Source: Clostridia bacterium (GTDB lineage Bacteria; Bacillota; Clostridia; Acetivibrionales; DSM-2933). From it: 64,000 nucleotides of DNA. The stretch is from the NCBI GenBank assembly GCA_026416815.1, contig JAOAEJ010000023.1, positions 62,001 through 126,000 of the forward strand, read 5' to 3'. Positions 45,449 to 54,141 of the stretch are shown here, piece after piece. The notes beneath the pieces were generated by a model. The model made no database searches, was not told the DNA's origin, and saw only the letters and a list, made by a program, of their open reading frames with translations. Numbering within the stretch: position 1 is the stretch's first letter; every line of letters begins with the position of its first letter. The position numbers were made by a program, and so were the translations under genes.

Positions 45449-46270
45449 ATGCGAAAAATTAAATCAGCATTATTATGTATATTAGTATGTCTATGCATGC
45501 TTTTATATACCTCAGCTGTATTTGGACAAGGGACAAGCAGTGCGGCTTCTATAGATACCAGGTCTACATCATTAGGTCTTATAAAGGTCAAGTATACAAG
45601 TTCTGCCGATAAGCGTGTAAAACTTACTATTGAAAAGGGCAAGAATAAGTACGTATACAACCTTAAGAATGGAAGTTCTTTTGATAGTTTCCCGCTTCAA
45701 ATGGGCAGTGGAGAATACAAAATAAGTATCCTTGAAAACATAGAAGGAAGCAAATATAGTGTTGTATCAACCAAAACTATAAAGGTCGAGTTAAAAAATG
45801 ATAGGGATGTATTTCTAAATTCAATCCAGACAGTAAATTGGGCAAATTCAACAAATGTTACAAATAAGGCAAGGGAACTTACTATAGGGGCGCAAAACGA
45901 GGAGGAGAAAGTCAGACGTATATATAATTATATTGTAAGCAGTATAAAATATGACTTTGACAAATTGGACAAGGTCCCTAGCGATTATACTCCCGATACC
46001 GAATCAACCTTAGAGAGTAAAAAGGGAATATGCTATGATTATTCAGCACTATTTGCAGGAATGCTCAGGAGTATAGGTATACCGTCTAAGCTGGTTAAAG
46101 GCTATACTACCAATGCAAAGGGTTACCACGCGTGGAATGAGGTATATATTAAAAGCTTGGGTAAGTGGATAGTAGTAGACACGACTTACGATTCTCAGGT
46201 AAAAGGAACTAAAATCAAGGCTGAAATGGCAAAGGAACGCAGTTTATATAAAAAAGTGAATGAGTATTGA
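45449..46270 (+). CDS. Secreted transglutaminase-like protein
   Basis: 273 residues with a GGGAG site that lies in the riboswitch P1 stem. Signal peptide 1-27. Residues 40-115 form a beta-rich domain. The transglutaminase-like domain (about 140-265) has Cys195 in KGICYDYSALFAGML, His227 in YHAWNEVY and the Asp in VVVDTTYDS: the full papain-like triad. It could be a cell-surface peptidase or crosslinker. The cyclic di-GMP control suggests a role in adhesion or matrix. Confidence 0.9.
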   Translation: MRKIKSALLCILVCLCMLLYTSAVFGQGTSSAASIDTRSTSLGLIKVKYTSSADKRVKLTIEKGKNKYVYNLKNGSSFDSFPLQMGSGEYKISILENIEGSKYSVVSTKTIKVELKNDRDVFLNSIQTVNWANSTNVTNKARELTIGAQNEEEKVRRIYNYIVSSIKYDFDKLDKVPSDYTPDTESTLESKKGICYDYSALFAGMLRSIGIPSKLVKGYTTNAKGYHAWNEVYIKSLGKWIVVDTTYDSQVKGTKIKAEMAKERSLYKKVNEY

Positions 46271-46292
46271 GAGTAACTTAACCGGAGGTTTA

Positions 46293-46332
46293 TAAGCCGT
46301 GGTATACTTTTTAGGTATAGTGCGGTTTTTTT
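46293..46332 (+). terminator. Terminator after transglutaminase-like gene
   Basis: TAAGCCGTGGTATAC and GTATAGTGCGGTTT pair (some mismatches), then T tract. Confidence 0.7.
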
Positions 46333-46414
46333 ATGCAGTACATTATTTGTAGTTGTTTAAAAGTTATGCAGGTTGGAAAATATAAAGTATTATATTATTG
46401 GCAGGTGAAGGATT

Positions 46415-47152
46415 ATGGGATTTTACGAGGAGATAAGCAGGTATTACGATTATATATTCCCGATTGGAGAGCAGCAGTTAAATTTCATAAAGCAATCGGT
46501 GGGCACTCCGCCTAAAACAGTACTTGACGTTGCTTGCGGCTCGGGAGGATACTCGGTGGAACTTTCTAAGGGAGGCTATAATGTAAAGGCTACCGACGTA
46601 GACGAAAAGATGGTAGAGATGGCAAGAGAGAAAGCCGGTAAGCAGAACTTGGACATGCATGTGTTCAGAAGTGATATGAGAGAGCTTCAGGATATGGATG
46701 GGGATAAGTTTGACTGTATTTTCTGCATAGGGAACTCTATCGTACATCTTGGAAGCCTTGAGGATATATACAGGGCATTAGAACGGATGTACAATTTGCT
46801 TCAAAAAGAGGCGAAGTTAATACTTCAGATTATAAATTATGATAGGATTATTAACCAAGGAATTACAGGACTTCCTACAATCAAGAATGATGAAGTAGGT
46901 CTGGAGTTTATTCGTAATTACCAATACATAAGGGAAAAGCAATTGATTGTTTTTCATACCGTATTGACTGTGAATGAAGAAAATGGGGAAAAGAGATTTG
47001 AAAATGCAATAGAGCTTTTGCCTGTATTAAAAAGTGATATGGTGCAAGTGCTGGAAAGAGCAGGTTTTAAAGAACTTGAACTCTATGGTGATTTCAATTA
47101 TACACCTTACAATGAAAATTCATACATGCTGGTAGTTAAAGCTGTAAAATAA
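46415..47152 (+). CDS. Class I SAM-dependent methyltransferase
   Basis: 245 residues, AAGGAT site. The Rossmann SAM-binding motif is VLDVACGSGGYSVELSKGG (near residue 36), with the acidic residue ATDVDEKMVEMA after strand 2 and FDCIFCIGNSIVHL as motif IV. The second half (120-245) is a beta extension, as in small-molecule methyltransferases of the UbiE/YcgJ kind. Substrate is unknown. It stands alone with terminators on both sides. Confidence 0.9.
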   Translation: MGFYEEISRYYDYIFPIGEQQLNFIKQSVGTPPKTVLDVACGSGGYSVELSKGGYNVKATDVDEKMVEMAREKAGKQNLDMHVFRSDMRELQDMDGDKFDCIFCIGNSIVHLGSLEDIYRALERMYNLLQKEAKLILQIINYDRIINQGITGLPTIKNDEVGLEFIRNYQYIREKQLIVFHTVLTVNEENGEKRFENAIELLPVLKSDMVQVLERAGFKELELYGDFNYTPYNENSYMLVVKAVK

Positions 47153-47175
47153 AGGGCTAAATAGCTCTTTTTTTT
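47151..47175 (+). terminator. Terminator after methyltransferase gene
   Basis: AAAGGGCTA and TAGCTCTTT pair around AA, then T run. The stem begins within the stop codon. Confidence 0.85.
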
Positions 47176-47241
47176 ATCTCTATAATTTAAGTCGCTGTGG
47201 ACATAATAAAATTTATAAAATAAATTTTAATGGGAGTAATT

Positions 47242-48213
47242 ATGATTTTCAGGCTGGGCTATGTGGCAATGACGCTTAATCTGGAAAAATGTTCGCCTTC
47301 AGGGACGGTAACTGTTACAGTCTTCAATAAGCTTCCGAGTGAAGAAGCTAGGATGTACAGGCTTAGAAAGATTACAAGAAGTAATCTGGAAAATACTCTG
47401 AGGATACTGCGCTATAACCAGGCATTAAACATCAAGGTTTATAGATTTACATCAAAATTAATACCGCTTGCGACCCATCCATCTATTGAACATTGGGATT
47501 ACGTAAGCGATTTTAAGGATGAATTCAGGGAAATTGGGGATTTCGTGAAGGAAAATAACTTTAGAGTCAGTGCACACCCCGACCACTATACTTTAATCAA
47601 TTCACCTGACGCAAAGGTCATTGAAGACTCAATAAAGGATTTGGATTATCACGTGAAAATATACGAGGCGATGGGGCTGGAAGATTATAAGTATAAGCTG
47701 GTAATGCATGTAGGCGGGCTTTATAAGCAAAAAAAAGCCTCAATAGAGAGGTTTAAAGAAAACTTCGTAAAGCTTCCCGAGAGAATCAGAAACAGAATAA
47801 TACTTGAAAATGATGACAAATCCTACAGTGCACTAGATGTACTTGGCATATGTAAAGAATTGAATATACCTATGGTTATTGATATTCATCACCATAATTG
47901 TGTCAACAATGGAGAAAAGCTGGAAGACCTTCTTCCAGAGGTGTTTGATACATGGAATAATCAGGAGTTCGTCCCCAAGATACATTTTTCCAGCCCCAAG
48001 AGTGAAAAGGATTTTAGGAGTCATGCAGACTCTATAGAATTTGGCGAGTTTGAAGAATTCCTTAAAGTTGCCAGAAAAGTAGGGAGAGACTTTGACACTA
48101 TGCTTGAGGCAAAAAACAAGGATTCTGCGCTGCTTAAATTATCGGAGGAGCTAAGGGAAGTAGAGTGGGTTAACGAAATTAACCAGGCTGAGTTTGAAAT
48201 AACAGAAGGATAA
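47242..48213 (+). CDS. uvsE: UV damage endonuclease
   Basis: 323 residues. The ATG at 47242 follows GGGAG; an ATG at 47230 lies before that site. UvsE is a TIM-barrel nuclease that nicks DNA 5' of UV photoproducts. Visible signatures are RLGYVAMTLNL at the N-terminus, SAHPDHYTLINSP, LVMHVGGLYKQKK, RIILENDDKSYSALDVL, MVIDIHHHNCVNNGE and KIHFSSPKS, which contain the metal-binding His, Glu and Asp residues. The C-terminal DTMLEAKNKDSALLKL is standard. Three tiny ORFs follow on the same strand. In spore formers the enzyme complements spore photoproduct repair. Confidence 0.95.
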   Translation: MIFRLGYVAMTLNLEKCSPSGTVTVTVFNKLPSEEARMYRLRKITRSNLENTLRILRYNQALNIKVYRFTSKLIPLATHPSIEHWDYVSDFKDEFREIGDFVKENNFRVSAHPDHYTLINSPDAKVIEDSIKDLDYHVKIYEAMGLEDYKYKLVMHVGGLYKQKKASIERFKENFVKLPERIRNRIILENDDKSYSALDVLGICKELNIPMVIDIHHHNCVNNGEKLEDLLPEVFDTWNNQEFVPKIHFSSPKSEKDFRSHADSIEFGEFEEFLKVARKVGRDFDTMLEAKNKDSALLKLSEELREVEWVNEINQAEFEITEG

Positions 48214-48239
48214 AATATTCGCTTCAAAGGAGAATAAAT

Positions 48240-48401
48240 ATGGACGATAATAAGAAAAATAAAAAAAGAGAAAAAGCACCTAGAGTAGCACCGGGGGCGC
48301 AGGACGCAAAGTTTGGAGTAGATGCTACTGAGGAAGACATTAAAAATGGGGATTTTACTAGGGTGACTAGGGTTTTCCTTGATGAAAACGATCCAAGCTG
48401 A
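48240..48401 (+). CDS. 53-residue charged protein downstream of uvsE
   Basis: Short ORF with a strong AAAGGAG site, starting 26 bases after the uvsE stop, so probably co-transcribed. The first 16 residues are Lys/Arg/Asn-rich (MDDNKKNKKREKAPRVAP), the rest acidic (FGVDATEEDIKNGDFTRVT). No membrane segment or Cys. Family not recognised. Confidence 0.65.
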   Translation: MDDNKKNKKREKAPRVAPGAQDAKFGVDATEEDIKNGDFTRVTRVFLDENDPS

Positions 48402-48474
48402 TACTACTTTGTTATTTTGGAATTTATAATTAAGCTTGGAATTTGCCACGATTAAGGTAAATAACAAAGTAGTA
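48402..48474. repeat. Palindromic element with 15-bp arms
   Basis: TACTACTTTGTTATT and AATAACAAAGTAGTA are perfect inverted arms 73 bases apart. ATAACAAAGTAGTACTAAT recurs at 63248-63266, so this is a dispersed element and not only a terminator. Confidence 0.65.
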
Positions 48475-48498
48475 CTAATATTTGAGGAGTGGCTGTAA

Positions 48499-48699
48499 AT
48501 GATTGAGGGAAGTCAAAGACCAAAGATAAATCACTCGGATGAGTTGATAGAAGTAATACGCAAGGCAAGTACCAATATGAATTTTGACGAATATGCTAAA
48601 GCTACAGGCCTCGAGAAGGAATTTATATTCAGGATATTGAAAGGTGACATCGAAATTGTAGATGATGCAACAAGGAGTAGGCTGGCACTTAAGCATTAA
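48499..48699 (+). CDS. 66-residue helical protein
   Basis: GAGGAG site 10 bases before the ATG. Predicted all-alpha, with NFDEYAKATGLEKEFIFRILKG resembling a helix-turn-helix core: KATGLEKEFIFRIL could be helix, turn and recognition helix. It is too short for a confident family call. Second of three small ORFs between uvsE and the Crp/Fnr gene. Confidence 0.65.
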   Translation: MIEGSQRPKINHSDELIEVIRKASTNMNFDEYAKATGLEKEFIFRILKGDIEIVDDATRSRLALKH

Positions 48700-48740
48700 T
48701 AGCAGCTATGCAATTAAGTTCAGAAAGGAGGTGAGAATCT

Positions 48741-48890
48741 ATGGCTAAGGGTAAACAGGATAAGCAACAGGTTGAAAGAGCAAAATTGCCGAAGCCCAGC
48801 AATGACCAGATAGGCGAAAACGCTTCGGAAGAATATTCAAACGAATTGTATGCAAACGCTTCTAAAGCAAAAAGCGATAAGAAGAAATAG
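48741..48890 (+). CDS. 49-residue hydrophilic protein
   Basis: An excellent AAAGGAGGTGAG site precedes the ATG. Rich in Lys, Asn, Ala, Gln and Glu, with no aromatic core (MAKGKQDKQQVERAKLPKP, then QIGENASEEYSNELYANASK). The composition recalls small acid-soluble spore proteins, but no SASP signature can be shown. Third small ORF after uvsE. Confidence 0.6.
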   Translation: MAKGKQDKQQVERAKLPKPSNDQIGENASEEYSNELYANASKAKSDKKK

Positions 48891-48942
48891 ATATTAAAAT
48901 TTGGGAGTATAGCTATGGCAGGATGAAGTCATCCTGCCGTAA

Positions 48943-49620
48943 TTACATCCAATCGTTTAGCTTTGCTTCACTAAGGATGACTATTTTGTCCTTTTCCTCT
49001 GTTATGGATTTTTCTTTTTTAAATTTACTTATGGCTCTTGATACAGTCTCACGGGTGGTACCTACCATATCGGCCAACTCCTGGCGAGACAGTTCGATTT
49101 CAATTGTTATGCCTTTGTCCGTTTTTCTGCCGTAGTCCTTTGCAAGCTTCATTATTTGTGCTGCAGTACGGGCGAAGACATCATTGAAGGCAAGATCGCG
49201 TATTTTATTTTGGGCAAATACCAGCCTTCGGGCAAGTACCTTTATGATTTTCAGTGCAAGCTCAGAATTATTCTTTACCAGGTTTTCAAGCTCTGAGTTT
49301 TTAATCATGCCTACTACAGCATCTTCGTACACAGAAGCTGAAGCTGGATAGGGAATATTGCTAAAGAGAGTGGCTTCTCCAAATACATCGCCTTCACCAA
49401 AGATATGTATTATGTGTTCCTTGCCGTCCTCATAGGTTCTGAAAACCTTTATTTTACCTGATTTTATGTAATAGAAGGCCTCACCAGGCTCACCTTCCAT
49501 AAAAATAATCATGTTCTTTTTGTAGTTTCGCTCTATAGATATCTTATCTATCTCCTCAAGGTCGGATTCCTGCAAGTCAGAGAAAAAGGTGAATTTTTTT
49601 ATGATTTCTGTGTTTTTCAT
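48943..49620 (-). CDS. Crp/Fnr-family transcription regulator
   Basis: 225 residues. The ATG at 49620 follows GGAGG; a longer frame to 49674 lacks a site. The cyclic-nucleotide-binding fold (about 10-125) has YKKNMIIFMEGEPGEAFYYI and GEGDVFGEATLF. The C-terminal winged helix (about 150-220) has LSRQELADMVGTTRETVSRA, as in FNR/CRP regulators. No N-terminal Cys set for an iron-sulfur cluster is present, so an FNR oxygen sensor is unlikely. Effector unknown. It is divergent from the PfkB gene. Confidence 0.92.
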   Translation of the reverse strand: MKNTEIIKKFTFFSDLQESDLEEIDKISIERNYKKNMIIFMEGEPGEAFYYIKSGKIKVFRTYEDGKEHIIHIFGEGDVFGEATLFSNIPYPASASVYEDAVVGMIKNSELENLVKNNSELALKIIKVLARRLVFAQNKIRDLAFNDVFARTAAQIMKLAKDYGRKTDKGITIEIELSRQELADMVGTTRETVSRAISKFKKEKSITEEKDKIVILSEAKLNDWM

Positions 49621-49780
49621 GTTCAATATCCTCCAAAGGATATTATAGCAGAAAACTAAGGGAAGTGTAGGCAAAAATCAGGTGTATTTTTGACAAGCTT
49701 TAATGTAAAAAACTAATTCCCTATATGATTCCACCATCCTTATGCTATAATAAATATATCAACATTTGCAGGAGGACGTT

Positions 49781-50716
49781 ATGATTACTACATTAGCTTT
49801 AAGTCCCGCAATAGATAAAATATATTTTGTAAATGATTTTGAGGCAGGAAAGTTTTACAGGGTGAAGGATGTTGTCAAATCTGCCGGGGGAAAGGGCGTA
49901 AATGTTGCAAGGGTTGCTTCGATACTGGGAGAGAAGGTAACTACCCTGGGATTCAAAGCCGGGGAAGCCGGAGACTGGCTGGAAGCAAAACTTAAGGAAC
50001 AGGGTGTTGAAACCAACTTTATCTCGGTAGAGGGAGAGACAAGAACCAGCAACAGTATCATAGATAGGAAAAACGGTACAGAAACGGAACTGTTGGAGAT
50101 TGGACCTTATGTTACTTATGAAGCTGTGAACTCCTTTCTGGATTTATATAAAAACCTACTAGGCAATATAAATGTACTTGTATGTTCGGGAGGGCTTCCC
50201 GAGGGAGTACCCGAAGACTTCTACAAGGTACTTATAGAAAGGGCAAAGCCTCATGGTATAAAGGTAATACTGGATTCAAGCAATGAGGTGCTTGAAGAGG
50301 GAATCAAGGCAAAGCCATATATGGTAAAGCCAAATTTAAGAGAGCTATGCAAGTACGCAAACAAGAATTTAAACGGTATAAACGAGGTTATAGAAGCGTG
50401 TGAGAGAATAGTCGAAGAGGGTGTGGAGATTGTAGTAGCGTCTATGGGAAAAGACGGGGCTCTGTTGGTTTCAAAAGACGTTACCTTATATTCAAAAGCT
50501 CCTAGAATTGACGTAGTAAATACTATAGGCTCAGGCGATGCAATGGTTGCAGGGTTCGCTAAAGGACTTTACAGGGGGTATGACCTAGAAGAGATTTTGA
50601 GGCTTGGGATGGCATGTGGTGTGGTCAACACTCTGTTTAGAGAAGTAGGGTATATAGAGGCTAAGCTGCTGGATGAATACAAAAATGAAATTAGAATTGA
50701 AAAAATCAGGGGATAA
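49781..50716 (+). CDS. 1-phosphofructokinase/PfkB-family sugar kinase
   Basis: 311 residues. The ATG at 49781 has AGGAGG 6-8 bases upstream. PfkB signatures are complete: substrate loop KSAGGKGVNVARVASILG near the N-terminus and the ATP/anion-hole motif NTIGSGDAMVAGFAKGL with the catalytic Asp near the C-terminus. TLALSPAIDKIYFV at the start is typical of FruK/LacC-type 1-phosphofructokinase or tagatose-6-phosphate kinase. No PTS fructose genes are adjacent. It may be controlled by the divergent Crp/Fnr regulator. Confidence 0.9.
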   Translation: MITTLALSPAIDKIYFVNDFEAGKFYRVKDVVKSAGGKGVNVARVASILGEKVTTLGFKAGEAGDWLEAKLKEQGVETNFISVEGETRTSNSIIDRKNGTETELLEIGPYVTYEAVNSFLDLYKNLLGNINVLVCSGGLPEGVPEDFYKVLIERAKPHGIKVILDSSNEVLEEGIKAKPYMVKPNLRELCKYANKNLNGINEVIEACERIVEEGVEIVVASMGKDGALLVSKDVTLYSKAPRIDVVNTIGSGDAMVAGFAKGLYRGYDLEEILRLGMACGVVNTLFREVGYIEAKLLDEYKNEIRIEKIRG

Positions 50717-50723
50717 TTACAGT

Positions 50724-50758
50724 AAAACCTCCTTACAGACAAAGGTAAGGAGGTTTTT
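50724..50758 (+). terminator. Terminator after PfkB gene
   Basis: AAAACCTCCTTAC and GTAAGGAGGTTTT pair, then T run. Confidence 0.92.
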
Positions 50759-50883
50759 GACGTAGAGCGATAAGAAAGAAATGGTGATATTTGTTTCAAA
50801 TCCCCTTTGCATGTAAGAAATATCATGTATAATATTTATTGGTTATTAACAATTGTAAATCTTATTGTTTTTGGAGGGTAAAG

Positions 50884-53043
50884 ATGGCGGATATTATTGC
50901 GCAACTGATACAGGAGTTCAATTTGAAGCCTTTTCAGGTACAGAATACAGTAAAGTTGATAGATGACGGTAATACAATTCCGTTTATAGCTCGATATAGA
51001 AAAGAAATGACAGGAGAATTAAATGACCAGGTACTTCGTGAACTGCATGAGAGGCTGGTGTATTTGAGAAATCTGGAGACAAGAAGAGAGGATGTAAGAA
51101 GGCTGATAGAGGAGCAGGGTAAACTTACCGACGATATATCTGCTGCTTTAAGCAAAGCTGTGACCCTGCAGGAGATAGAGGATATATACAGGCCATTTAA
51201 GCCAAAGCGCAGGACCAGGGCGACCATAGCGAAAGAAAAAGGCCTGGAGCCTTTGGCCAAAATTATTTTTGATCAACAGCTTATGAAAGGAAATATTGAA
51301 GATATAGTACAGCCGTTTATTAACCCGGAAAAGGGAGTCAATACAGTAGAAGAAGCTTTGAATGGGGCAATGGATATAATAGCCGAGGATATTTCCGACA
51401 ATGCCGTACTTCGCAAGGGAATAAGAGGAATGTTCTTCAGGTACGGGATGATAGTCTCGCAGGCAAAGAAAGAGGAAGATTCTGTCTACAGGATGTATTA
51501 TGACTTCAAGGAGCCTGTAGCTAAGATAGCCAAACACAGGGTACTTGCCATCAACAGGGGTGAGAAAGAGGAATTCCTTCAGGTCAAGATAGATGTTCCT
51601 GCCGAGCAGGTAGTCAGCTATCTAAAAGCCAATGTTGTAAGTAAGCCGCGTTCAATTACCACCCAATATGTAGAAAATGCAGTAGAGGATTCCTACGACA
51701 GGTTGATATTTCCCTCTGTGGAGCGTGAGGTAAGAAATGAGCTTACGGAGCTTGCAGAAGAGCAAGCTATGAAGGTCTTTGCAGAGAACCTGAGAAACCT
51801 TTTACTTCAGCCTCCAGTTAAGGGGAGAGTAGTATTGGGACTGGACCCCGCATATAGAACAGGATGTAAAATAGCTGTAGTGGATGATACAGGAAAGGTA
51901 TTCGAGACAACGGTAATTTATCCAACACCTCCACAAAATAAGGTGGAAGAGGCTAAGAAGGTTCTCAAGAATTTAATAGAAAAGCACAAGGTAGATATTA
52001 TTTCAATTGGAAATGGTACAGCTTCTAAAGAATCGGAAATATTTGTAGCCGAACTACTCAAGGAACTGGACAGAGAAGTATATTATATGGTGGTAAGTGA
52101 ATCCGGCGCGTCGGTTTATTCGGCGTCGAAGCTCGGGGCAGAGGAGTTTCCCGACTTTGATGTAGCCTTAAGAAGTGCAGTTTCCATTGCCAGAAGGCTT
52201 CAAGACCCTCTTGCCGAACTGGTTAAGATAGACCCTAAAGCTGTTGGTGTAGGCCAATATCAACATGATATGAACCAGAAAAAGCTTGGGGAATCTTTGG
52301 GCGCTGTAGTAGAAGACTGTGTAAATAGTGTAGGAGTAGACTTAAATACCGCGTCATCATCGCTTCTTTCCTATATATCCGGCGTGAACTCGTCTATTGC
52401 AAAAAACATAGTAGAGTACAGAGAGACCAACGGGAAGTTTAAGAAAAGAGCGGAGCTAAAGAAGGTTAAAAAGCTTGGAGAAAAAGCTTTTGAACAGTGT
52501 GCAGGATTTTTGAGGATAGGTGAAGGCGAAAACATACTTGATAATACATCCGTTCACCCAGAGTCATATGAGGCTGTCCAAAAGCTGCTAAAGATAATGG
52601 GCTACACTTTAGAGGATATAAAACTAAAAAAACTCGGAAATTTAAAACAGGAAGTGGAGAATAAAGGAATAGGTGATGTTGCAAAAGAGGTAGGGGTAGG
52701 TATTCCAACCCTCCGGGATATAATAAATGAGCTTTTAAAGCCAGGGCGTGACCCAAGGGATGAGCTTCCAAAGCCTATACTTTTAACAGATGTACTTCAT
52801 ATTGAGGATCTCAGGCCGGGAATGGTGCTGACTGGTACTGTAAGGAATGTAGCTGATTTTGGGGCGTTTGTAGATATAGGGGTTCATCAGGACGGACTTG
52901 TACATATATCCGAGCTGAGTGATAAGTTTATACGAAATGCTATGGAGGTAGTCGCTGTAGGAGATATAGTAAAGGTAAAAGTACTTGATGTAGATGTCCA
53001 GAGGAAAAGGATAAGCCTGAGCATGAAGGGCGTGACACATTAA
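50884..53043 (+). CDS. tex: Tex-family RNA-binding protein
   Basis: 719 residues; the ATG at 50884 has GGAGGG 6-8 bases upstream. Order of domains: N-terminal Tex helical region (FQVQNTVKLIDDGNTIPFIARYRKE), YqgF-like RNase H fold (about 325-450; VVLGLDPAYRTGCKIAVVD), helix-hairpin-helix pair (about 490-560; LNTASSSLLSYISGVNSSIA), and an S1 RNA-binding domain (about 645-715; GTVRNVADFGAFVDIGVHQD). Tex proteins act in transcription-linked nucleic-acid processes. It is monocistronic. Confidence 0.96.
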   Translation: MADIIAQLIQEFNLKPFQVQNTVKLIDDGNTIPFIARYRKEMTGELNDQVLRELHERLVYLRNLETRREDVRRLIEEQGKLTDDISAALSKAVTLQEIEDIYRPFKPKRRTRATIAKEKGLEPLAKIIFDQQLMKGNIEDIVQPFINPEKGVNTVEEALNGAMDIIAEDISDNAVLRKGIRGMFFRYGMIVSQAKKEEDSVYRMYYDFKEPVAKIAKHRVLAINRGEKEEFLQVKIDVPAEQVVSYLKANVVSKPRSITTQYVENAVEDSYDRLIFPSVEREVRNELTELAEEQAMKVFAENLRNLLLQPPVKGRVVLGLDPAYRTGCKIAVVDDTGKVFETTVIYPTPPQNKVEEAKKVLKNLIEKHKVDIISIGNGTASKESEIFVAELLKELDREVYYMVVSESGASVYSASKLGAEEFPDFDVALRSAVSIARRLQDPLAELVKIDPKAVGVGQYQHDMNQKKLGESLGAVVEDCVNSVGVDLNTASSSLLSYISGVNSSIAKNIVEYRETNGKFKKRAELKKVKKLGEKAFEQCAGFLRIGEGENILDNTSVHPESYEAVQKLLKIMGYTLEDIKLKKLGNLKQEVENKGIGDVAKEVGVGIPTLRDIINELLKPGRDPRDELPKPILLTDVLHIEDLRPGMVLTGTVRNVADFGAFVDIGVHQDGLVHISELSDKFIRNAMEVVAVGDIVKVKVLDVDVQRKRISLSMKGVTH

Positions 53044-53061
53044 TAAAATGCACTTATTTGC

Positions 53062-53118
53062 CGCTAGTGCCCTTATTATAGATATCCATAAGTTAAATAC
53101 CTTATAGGGCACTAGCGC
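53062..53118. repeat. Palindrome with GCTAGTGCC ends
   Basis: CGCTAGTGCCCTTA and TATAGGGCACTAGCG pair at 57 bases span. The ends resemble family B MITE termini (GCTAGTGCCTT), so it may be a shortened relative; it could also work as the tex terminator, though no T run follows. Confidence 0.55.
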
Positions 53119-53187
53119 AATCAGAGGTGTTATGATATAATTAGCAAAGCCTTAATATGTAAAAACATGAAGAAAGGTAAGGAGTAT

Positions 53188-54063
53188 ATGGGGGCTTTTG
53201 GAAATGCCGTTTATTTTACTATGAAGCGGCCTTTTATTATTTTATTTGTCGGGTTGATAATGCCGATTTTTTGTTTAGCTGAATATTTTCTTCTGACGGT
53301 GCTGTTTAATGTCACTGCAATTGGAACTGGAAATATCTCTGAGAGTATAGTTTATGCACTGCAAATGATGTTGAGTTTTGTATCTAACCCTTGGGTAGCT
53401 TTAAAAGGACTGTTATACTTTTTATTGGCGCTTATCAGCGGCTCGATTCTAGTAGGCTTTGTGTTATCGGGGTATCTGAATGTAGTAAATAATACCCTTG
53501 AGGGTAAGCCGAAAATAAATGGGGAATTTCGATTTGGACTTAAAAAATATATTTATAAATTATCAACTATATCTTTTAGAGTTATATTGCTGGGTTTAGT
53601 TTTTATGATATTTATGATGGTCGCAACTATTCCGGCATTGGTTATAACCAGGGCAGCCAGTATGGGAAGGCCTGAATTTACAGCAGTAGCAATCTTTATT
53701 GATATACTGACGGCGGGAGTATTATTTTTTGGGGTTATGTTTTTCCGATTGTATGTGTTTTTTTGGTATCCCGCTGCACTGAGTTTTGATAAGAATGCTT
53801 TTCTGGTCGGTAAGCGGACAGTGGATAACTACTTTTGGAAGATAGTTTCCCGGTTTGTTTTATTTGACCTGGCATTTGTTGTTTTCCAGTCGTTATTCAT
53901 GTATGCAAGTTATAGGCTTACTATAGGGCAGGGCAGCGTTTTTCTAATTGCAGGTCTATATACAGTTAACTGGCTATTTAAGACTGCTTTCATTTCAACA
54001 TTGGTTACATATATATTTTCTGCATTTAAAATGTTTAGCGGAAGTAAAGGTAGCTTAACATAA
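53188..54063 (+). CDS. Polytopic membrane protein, function unknown
   Basis: 291 residues. The ATG at 53188 has AAGGAG 6 bases upstream; the ATG at 53167 has none. About six membrane helices are predicted (about 14-40, 62-85, 130-155, 170-195, 210-235, 245-268). A conserved-looking loop RFGLKKYIYKLSTISFRV and VGKRTVDNYFWKIVSRF recall bacterial membrane families in which a basic amphipathic helix precedes each membrane pair. I recognise no named family. It is convergent with sleB across a shared terminator. Confidence 0.78.
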   Translation: MGAFGNAVYFTMKRPFIILFVGLIMPIFCLAEYFLLTVLFNVTAIGTGNISESIVYALQMMLSFVSNPWVALKGLLYFLLALISGSILVGFVLSGYLNVVNNTLEGKPKINGEFRFGLKKYIYKLSTISFRVILLGLVFMIFMMVATIPALVITRAASMGRPEFTAVAIFIDILTAGVLFFGVMFFRLYVFFWYPAALSFDKNAFLVGKRTVDNYFWKIVSRFVLFDLAFVVFQSLFMYASYRLTIGQGSVFLIAGLYTVNWLFKTAFISTLVTYIFSAFKMFSGSKGSLT

Positions 54064-54092
54064 ACTATCTATACTAAAAGAGTAAATAAAAT

Positions 54093-54141
54093 AAAGAAAC
54101 AGGTAGGGTAAAGCAAACGATTTATCCTACCTGTTCCTTTA
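54093..54141. terminator. Bidirectional terminator
   Basis: AAAGAAACAGGTAGG and CCTACCTGTTCCTTT pair between converging genes; it overlaps the sleB stop codon. Confidence 0.85.
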
